Positions 57,745 to 64,000 of a stretch of DNA of 64,000 nt are shown here, piece after piece. Below the pieces are notes generated by a model. The model was not told the DNA's origin, did not search any database, and saw only the letters and a list, made by a program, of their open reading frames with translations. The stretch comes from Cryptomeria japonica. Taxonomy: Eukaryota; Streptophyta; Pinopsida; Cupressales; Cupressaceae. The stretch lies in assembly GCF_030272615.1 (NCBI RefSeq), contig NC_081414.1:307497164-307561163 (forward strand). The letters run 5' to 3'. A program made the translations under genes and the position numbers. The stretch's first letter is position 1. Each line of letters opens with the position of its first letter.

Positions 57745-58863
57745 ATGAGATATTTGAAATGATGCTTGAATGGATGTTGGATGAATGCTTGTTGTTTTGA
57801 TTTGGACCGAACCAAGGTATCTAAAGTGTTGTTTTGATCTTGTGTTTGAAAAGATAATCTTGGACTATTAAGGAATAGTGATACAAGGTAAGTCAATGTG
57901 GAGATGATGGATCTCACCATGATGGTGATAAACCTTGCCAAGATTTTGATACTAGTTTATCTTCCTGGTTGAAGATGATAACTCTTGATATGGAAACTAA
58001 TCAAGTTGTGATGAAGGTATTGAAAGCACTAAGAAAATCCTGAATTTTGCCTAAGTTTGGGTTCTATGTGTGAAATTTATGGTATGTTAGAAAATACGTT
58101 TGATATGAACCTGAACTGAATGTATAGTTTCTGAAATAGAATCCTTGCGAGGGTATCTGAATCTAGTTTTTATTTTCTCCCTAGACCTATCTTGATGCTC
58201 TTTGTCTCAAATGCACTAGAACATAGGTGCTAAAACAGTTTTTAAATGATTTCTCAAATGCGCTACTATTTGTTTCAAAAGCGCTACTATTTCTGGCAAA
58301 TGTGTTATTCTAACTGTCAAAAGAGCTACAGAAAATGTCAAATGCACTAGATAATCTTTCAAATGTGCTATCATATGTGTCAAAAGCACTACAATAACTG
58401 TCAAATGCGCCAAATGAACTCCCAAATGTGCTACTCTATGTGTTTTTTCTGAAAACTTCTATTTTTGTTGAACTTTTTCTTTGATTTTTTTGGTGCTTTT
58501 GGTTGAATTTCCTAATTTTTTGATGTTTCTTTCTTTTGGATGATTTATCTTTGTTTTAACAAGAAGACCCGGTGTTTGTTTGAAAAATAAAATAAAATCC
58601 ATATACAACCTAAACAAATGGATTGGCCAAGACAATACGAATTGAATCCCCTTTCCTAGAATACCACTTTCAACTAGATAGATAGAAGCTTGGTAGCATT
58701 GGCTCCCCCTTGCATGACACTCACTTCTCGGGCATGCCAAGATTTGAATTTCTAAAGACCCAAAGATCTTGAGAAATTTTATATCTCGAATTGAAGAGTA
58801 CATGAGGGGTGTCTTCGGAATATGCGTATCACAATTCCTGAGTCAACAAGTGGAGGGTGGGTT
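57745..58863 (-). other. Element G leader and presumed 5' LTR, ends unresolved
   Basis: No gene. The minus strand at 57957-57946 reads TAGTATCAAAAT, which differs from the initiator-Met site TGGTATCAGAGC at four positions, all G-to-A or C-to-T. It may therefore be G's decayed primer-binding site. Contains the 21-bp repeat array at 58216-58445. The right edge is set by element I. Confidence 0.35.
58216..58445 (-). repeat. Degenerate 21-bp tandem repeat (TAGYGCWTTTG), about ten units
   Basis: On the minus strand, units such as GCGCATTTGACAGTTATTGTA and GTGCTTTTGACACATATGATA follow each other at exactly 21 bp for at least seven units. One frame stays open (58216-58425, 69 codons) and encodes heptads of the type Ala-His-Leu-Thr-x-x-Val. 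The same unit occurs at 8590-8935 on the plus strand. Confidence 0.65.
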
Positions 58864-60999
58864 TGTAGGCATTAGTGTCATTTATGTCAACAAGTGCTAC
58901 AAGGATACCCTAAGGATACAAAGGAACAAGTGTTGCAAGTTGCAGAAGAGATCAGAATAATACTGATAATCATTTTGATCTTCTAAGTTTAGTCTGTGAT
59001 TGTATCGGGATAAATCAGTCGATGAGCAGCTAGGAATAACATATCGAAATAACTAGGTCGATACTGAGTTGTGTGGAGGAAGTTGCTACCAGCATAAGTA
59101 AAGCCGATGTCGTATTGTGTGCAATTTATGTCATATCGAGATAACTATGTCGACCAGGTGACCGAGGATGTGCATCGAGATAGCTAACAAAGGCAGAGTA
59201 ATAGTTTTGTGTAACACCGATAGAGTAAACTAATATGATGTTAGTGTATCGAAATAGCTATTCTGATAGAAGGAAAATGAAGAGTAGACCCCTTGGTAAG
59301 ATCTTCCGAATAACCTATGCCGATGAGGTCTATCAACATGGAGATTGTGTTTCGGGATAGCTTATGGCGATAAAGGTGAGTTGACAGTATGCCATCGGAA
59401 TGACTTGTTCTGTCATTCCAACATGTTTTTCCTATGCCGATAGTTATGGTCATTCTTATATCTGGTAGTTTGGCTTGGAGGTTATTTGATTGGGATAGCC
59501 TATGGTGATACATGAAATTGAAGGTGAGGATTTCATCGGAGCAACTCATGTCGGTGAAAGGGATCAAAGGCATCACATGGTCATCGGGATACGTTGTGAA
59601 GGTGGAATAGATGCGATATGTCTTCCCAATAGTTAAAGTCATTTTGATAGCATGTGACCAATGCGACATTGGGATAACTATGGCAATAAACACGAGGAAA
59701 GATAAATCCGAGAGATAAAAAGGATTATCATAAGTATTTTTTGTCAACCTGATACATGCAACATGTTCGCATAACACAAAGGTTAGTCATAGCATGAGGT
59801 TCAACTAATCTGGGCAGCTCGATGGTCCACAAGGATGTTGATTAGGATTGATAGAGTGACTTGGACAAAGAATATGAAGACATGTGGCTCCTTGGTGGAT
59901 AGAACAAATTAGATTTGTAGAGTTAGTACATCTGATGGAGGTAGGTGTCGATCTTGTCTGGGTAGGTCGACAAAGGATGAAGAAGACATTAATGGCGAAC
60001 CTATTGCTATCGGTTGATGGGATCGAGGTGATTGATAGAGGTAGGATCATATTTCTCGACAGATCATGCTTACTAAAATTAGCAATTCAGTACAAAGTCA
60101 TTCAATGTAGGTGTTCGATCCAAGAAGGGAGATCAAATTTGATTCATGCCAGATCTCTAAGGACAAGAATGAATTAATTTTTAAGTTCCAGTTGGAGGGA
60201 AAAACATTCTCTGATGCAGAGCTGATTGAGCAGAGCAATAAATGCAATTGGATTGAGGTAGTTAGTCTTGTTGAGACAGAGATAGACATGAAGAGATGAA
60301 GTGTGGTGAAATGGTGGATGTGATTTGCTACTAAGAAGAAAAAGTGTGTTGCCGCCAAGAAATGTGCAGAGATTGAGAATGGTTAAGTGTTGAAGTGGAA
60401 GTGAGGGAGAGGGAGAACAGAGAGAAAGAGTTGTGAGTAGTTGCAGAACCAGTAACATAGAGCAACAAAGATCAGTAATCAGAGTGCAAAAGATAGAGAC
60501 AAGTAGAGGCAACAAGAATTTGAGTAGGAACAGAGAGAGCAGCATAAGGAAAACAGAGCTAAACAAGGTATAGAGAGCAGACAAAAGAAAGACAAAAGGA
60601 ATCCAGTAAGGTGCTACAAATTTTTTTTTGTAGCAAGGTATATAATCTCTAATTGAATCTAGTTTAATTGTTATCTCTGAGTGGGGGCTCAGAGCAGGGG
60701 TAGGTGATCCTTTGAGTAGGTTCTCATAAAATCAGGGGTTGGTGCTCCTTGGGTTGGTGCCCTAAACATTGTAATCAGTGTTACTTGTGAGGCTGGATTG
60801 GAGCAGTAGACTCTAGCAGCTATTCTCACTGATGTTTTTCCCACATTGGGTTTTCCTCGTACACCTGGTGTTATGTGATGTTCTCTTGTGTGTGTGTGTG
60901 TTTATATTTGCATTGCAACCTTAAAATTTGCATACTAAAATTAAAGTTTTGAAATACACTGATTCACCCCCCCCTCTCAGTGTCCATTTGTGTTCTTCA
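58864..60999 (+). mobile_element. Element I 5' LTR (about 2.1 kb)
   Basis: Starts TGTAGGCATTAGTGTC with the variant tag GTCATTTATGTCAAC. Ends TTCTTCA at 60999. Near the end are GTTTTTCCCACATTGGGTTTTCC (60834-60857) and CTGATTCAC with an 8-base C run and TCTCAG (60959-60980). (TG)7 lies at 60887-60900 and TATATAA at 60639-60645. Unusually long for this window's copia LTRs, and it holds the palindrome cluster listed separately. Confidence 0.75.
59042..59689. repeat. Cluster of about nine degenerate 22-bp palindromes in the LTR of element I
   Basis: Copies at 59042-59063, 59134-59155, 59247-59268, about 59303-59324, 59351-59372, 59488-59510, 59534-59556 and 59668-59689, plus half copies near 59427 and 59581. 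The majority form TATCGGGATAGCTATGCCGATA is close to its own reverse complement. Spacing is irregular (46 to 137 bp), so this is a dispersed motif and not a tandem satellite. Confidence 0.65.
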
Positions 61000-61013
61000 A
61001 TTGGTATCAGAGA
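61000..61013 (+). other. Element I primer-binding site
   Basis: ATTGGTATCAGAGA follows the LTR, one base off the initiator-Met form. Confidence 0.8.
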
Positions 61014-61073
61014 ACCAGGTTCCCTTTCTGCAAATCTTTCTCTAGCTTGGGTATATCCTTCTTTGTGAATACA

Positions 61074-62280
61074 ATGGCTAGGAATGAATCCTCCTCTAAA
61101 GCACATATCTTTGATGGCACCAACTATGCCTTATGGAGTAGAAGAATGGAAACCTACTTGTCTTCCCTAGGATTCGATGTCTGGATGTCAGTAAAAAATG
61201 GTTATACTGTCCCTCAAGTTCCTCCTACCGATTCTGATGCTAAAATGGAATATGAGAACAATGCCAAAGCTAAGAATGCAATCTTAAGTGGTCTATCAGA
61301 TACATAGCTTGTCAAAGTCACGCATTGCACATCAACAAAAGAAACTTGGGAAAATTTGAAGAGTGTGTATGAAGGAGATACCAAAGTAAAATAAGCCAAA
61401 CTACAAAATCTACGAACTCGGTTTGAAAATCTAAAAATGAAAGAAGAAGAGAAGATAGTTGATTATCTACAAAGAGTGGATGAGACTATGAGTGCTATAA
61501 GAGGACTTGGAGAGGATGTGAAAGATGAATTTATTGTCAATAAGGTTTTGAGATCATTAACCTCAAAGTATGATACAAAGGTCTCAGCTATTGAGGAAGC
61601 TAAAGACTTAAAGACTTTCTCTATGGATGAATTGTTAAGCTCTCTTTTTGCCTATGAGATGAGAACAATAAGTGTTGAACCTTCAAAGAGAGAAGCTACC
61701 TTCAATACCACACAGAAAGGAAAATAACATACTACAAACGAAGATGAAAATGATTATGATGTTGTTGTACCAAACTTTGTTAGAAAACTCAAAAGAGGTT
61801 CAAGGAAGTAAAAAGGTAAGCTACCTTTCAAATGCTTTAACTGTGGTAAAATAGGGCATTTTTCTTCTAAGTGTCCCTATGGTGAGAAAGATAGAGATGA
61901 GAAGCAAAACAATAGACCTTTTGGTAAAGAAAAGATGAAGAATTCTTAAAAGCCAAAGAGAAGAAGTTTTAAAAGTAAGAGAAGTCTTTACATTTTTGAA
62001 GATGATGCCTCTGATGAAGAAAGCATCTCTGAAGATTGTTACAATGAAGGAGAAAGAAAGATTAATCTCTTTAAGGCACAAGGAGTACTAAATGATGTTC
62101 AAGCTAGTAGTGATGAAGAGGAAGAAGTTGAAGTCATAGTTGACCTAGAAGATGAACTTATAAGTGCTCTGGAAGAACTGAGAAAAGTAAGAAAATATTT
62201 CAAAAAGTTCAAGTATCCTGATGCCAAAGAACAAGAGCTATTAAACAATCTCTTGAGGAGTCAAAGACAACAATTTCTGA
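61074..62280 (+). pseudogene. gag: Element I gag: UBN2 domain and first zinc knuckle
   Basis: ATG 61074 begins Met-Ala-Arg-Asn-Glu. The UBN2 pattern follows: Phe-Asp-Gly-Thr-Asn-Tyr-Ala-Leu-Trp, Leu-Ser-Gly-Leu-Ser-Asp near 61290, Val-Tyr-Glu-Gly-Asp near 61370, and Val-Leu-Arg-Ser-Leu near 61545. A CX2CX4HX4C knuckle lies at 61833-61874. An acidic segment follows. Stops at 61305, 61392, 61725, 61809 and about 61947. A frameshift near 62236 moves the frame for the next segment. Confidence 0.8.
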
Positions 62281-63199
62281 TTTGAGAATCCAGTTGGAAG
62301 AATAAAAAGGAATGTATGAAGTAACGAAATTATATTTAGAAAGAAAGGATAAAGAGTATCAAAATTTGGAGGAAGAAATTGTGAGTCTCAGAAAAGAACT
62401 TGAAAAGAAGAAAGATGAACTAAACATGAGGATTCAGTATACGGGCAACACTGATACTTTGGATAGAATGTTGAGCAAGCAAAAGCACTCCAAAGATATA
62501 GAGGGTGTTGGATTTGAGAGTGGTCAATGTTCTAACAGTAAAGATTCATCGGACAAGGAGATACTCTTCACCTTCTCAAGTGAAAGTGAAGTCAAACAAA
62601 CCTTCACAGTCAGCAAACCCAATGAGAAGAAAACATATGCTGCTGCTACAAGAAACTAGTCAAGGAACTTGCATGTTGATCCTAAAAGAAAAGCCAATAT
62701 TGATAATGGAGGCTTCACAAAGGTCAATGATACACGAAGGGTGAACTTAAGAAGACCGAATTATGCTTCTCCAAGGAGACCAATGAGAAATAACTTCACT
62801 AATGATTGGTATGTACCTCAGTTCCATGGCTACTGTTATAAATGTAATACTTATGGTCATAGAATTGTCTATTGTAAGCTTATGAATAGGTCTCCTCCTA
62901 GTTTTGAAAGTAGAAATCAATTTGTTGCTCTGAGGGATATGAATGTTATTTGTTATCATTGTAATGGGTATGGTCATAGGAGTTTTAAATGTAGGAGAAA
63001 CATATCTCATCCCTACAATAGTTTTTCAAATTCATCATTCAATGTGAATGTAAAATGTTATTTGTGTCAAAACATAGGCCACATTGCAAAACATTGTAAG
63101 CTTAGAGCTATCAAACGAAAGAAAAAAATTTCACCTTTGGAACCAAAGACAAAATCATATCAGAATGTGACAGTAAAGAAGGAGCAAGAATCAAAATAA
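62281..63199 (+). pseudogene. Element I gag extension: coiled coil and three more zinc knuckles
   Basis: Residues from about 62312 form a Lys/Glu/Leu coiled coil. A Gly-Val-Gly-Phe-Glu-Ser-Gly motif near 62503 corresponds to the Gly-Ile-Gly-Phe-Glu motif in element B. Three intact CX2CX4HX4C knuckles lie at 62834-62875, 62951-62992 and 63056-63097, followed by a Lys-rich tail. This is the same module that makes up B's gag-like region, here attached to a normal UBN2 gag. Stops at 62306 and 62657. Confidence 0.7.
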
Positions 63200-64000
63200 G
63201 TATGGGTAGAAAAGGAAAAGGACAAGGTTGAATCAAGCTTGATTGCTCAAACTGCCCTACATGCGAAAAGGAAAAACTTATGGGTAGTAGACAGTGGCTG
63301 CTCCAATCACATGATTGGAGATAAGAAGAAATTCATTAAATTAGAAGATTGGAATGGTGGCTCAGTCAAATTTGGAGACAACTCATCAATCAAAATCAAA
63401 GGAAAAGGTACTCTTAGCATAGACGGAAAACTAAAATCTCATGATGTATAATATGTGGAAGGTCTAAAACATAATTTGTTGAGTGTGAGCCAAATGTATA
63501 CAAGGGATTTAGATTTACTTTTGACTCCAAAGGATGTGAGATAAGAAAGGAAAGCAATGGACAACTCGTTGTTGAAGGAAAAAGAACAGATGGCAATGTA
63601 TATAATCTTAAGGAATGCTTTGAGTCTCAATGTATGATGGGACAAGTTGATGAGAGATGGTTATGGCATAGAAGACTAGGCCACATCAATTTTGATAATC
63701 TTGTTAAGGTAAGCAAGAAAAGGTATGTAAGACATATACCTCAGATTATTAAGCCAGCAAGCACCTTTTGTGATGAATGTCAAAAAGGAAAACAAACCAA
63801 AGTTAGCTTCAAAACAAAAGAATATTCTACCACAAGGCCTTTAGAACTTGTGCATACAAATTTGTGTGGGCCTACAAGAACAAGAGCCCTAAATGGATAA
63901 AGATACTTCATGCTGCTCATAGATGATTTCTCAAGGATGACTTGGGTCACCTTCTTGCAAGACAAATCACAAGCGTTTGAGAGATTCAAAATCTTCAAGA
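63200..64000 (+). pseudogene. Element I protease, GAG-pre-integrase and start of integrase
   Basis: The protease site Val-Val-Asp-Ser-Gly-Cys-Ser-Asn-His lies near 63284-63310, with Asp at 63290-63292. Leu-Ser-Ile-Asp-Gly follows. A frame change near 63490 leads to the GAG-pre-integrase domain with Trp-Leu-Trp-His-Arg-Arg-Leu-Gly-His (63658-63684) and Cys-Asp-Glu-Cys (63769-63780). The integrase core opens with Leu-Cys-Gly-Pro (63862-63873, Asn in place of the usual catalytic Asp before it) and a second Asp in Ile-Asp-Asp-Phe-Ser-Arg (about 63918). It runs off the window. Confidence 0.75.

Larger units (their letters stand above)
24791..57957 (-). mobile_element. Element G: old Ty3/gypsy element (Tat-like), split by E and H
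   Basis: Read leftwards on the minus strand: gag start (57744), H insertion (52271-57353), rest of gag (52270-51110), protease, G-patch, E insertion (29137-49672), RT, RNase H, a second RNase H, integrase, and a polypurine-like GGGGGCAAATC at 24791-24801. Integrase last in pol identifies Ty3/gypsy. A second, archaeal-type RNase H before integrase is known from the Tat lineage. Both LTRs are unresolved. A decayed primer-binding site (TAGTATCAAAAT on minus) may lie near 57945-57957. Many stops throughout. Confidence 0.75.
58864..64000 (+). mobile_element. Element I: Ty1/copia retrotransposon running off the window
   Basis: LTR 58864-60999, primer-binding site, then gag, zinc knuckles, coiled coil, three more knuckles, protease, GAG-pre-integrase and the start of integrase at the window end. 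Protease-integrase order makes it copia, and the expanded gag and long LTR fit a Sirevirus-like relative. Stops and frameshifts show it is inactive. The 3' half and target duplication are outside the window. Confidence 0.8.

Noticed and set aside
60098-60584. Minus-strand Leu-rich frame of 136 codons and overlapping plus frames
   Set aside because: They lie within the LTR of element I, overlap each other, and show no family motif.

Overview
The window looks like intergenic DNA from a large, repeat-rich seed-plant nuclear genome. A conifer or other gymnosperm is my best guess, but the sequence alone does not prove it. It is AT-rich and holds almost nothing but LTR retrotransposons, most carrying many in-frame stops. 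I find no intact host gene, tRNA, rRNA or CRISPR array. The only long undamaged reading frame (769 codons, 52973-55282, minus strand) belongs to a retrotransposon.

Layout, left to right. 1-390 is a cut-off copia-type LTR, and 2101-3524 is a lone minus-strand copia-type LTR with its primer-binding site. 6078-6875 is a decayed gene I do not recognise. 8590-8935 is a degenerate 21-bp repeat followed by a plant-mobile-domain pseudogene (9200-10540) and TGATGAT-rich DNA. 11879-23960 is copia element A, interrupted by element B (14098-20623). B is a Sirevirus-like element with no pol and one long decayed reading frame. From 24791 to about 57750 lies an old minus-strand Ty3/gypsy element G (Tat-like: G-patch, second RNase H). 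G is split by copia element E (29137-49672) and by the young element H (52271-57353). E is itself split in its RNase H by F (33504-47794), a large derivative with 1558-bp LTRs and no pol. 58864 to the end is copia element I, with a 2.1-kb LTR and an expanded gag.

Insertion history follows from target-site duplications and reading phase: G is older than E, E is older than F, G is older than H, and A is older than B. H and F have exact 5-bp duplications (TGTAC, CTATT). B and E have duplications with one mismatch. In each case the interrupted reading phase resumes across the insertion. H is the youngest by eye, with two differences between its 481-bp LTRs.

The most interesting content is the set of pol-less elements (B, F, H) that must have moved with enzymes supplied from elsewhere. 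H keeps an intact gag-protease protein with an unexplained acidic C-terminal region and a GC-rich leader. B carries a coiled-coil/zinc-knuckle gag module joined to a protein segment I cannot identify, with its own TATA-like leader. F is a non-coding mosaic of tandem repeats, a B-family fragment and an extra diverged LTR. Element I's LTR holds a cluster of near-palindromes, and a 21-bp repeat recurs at two distant places in the window.
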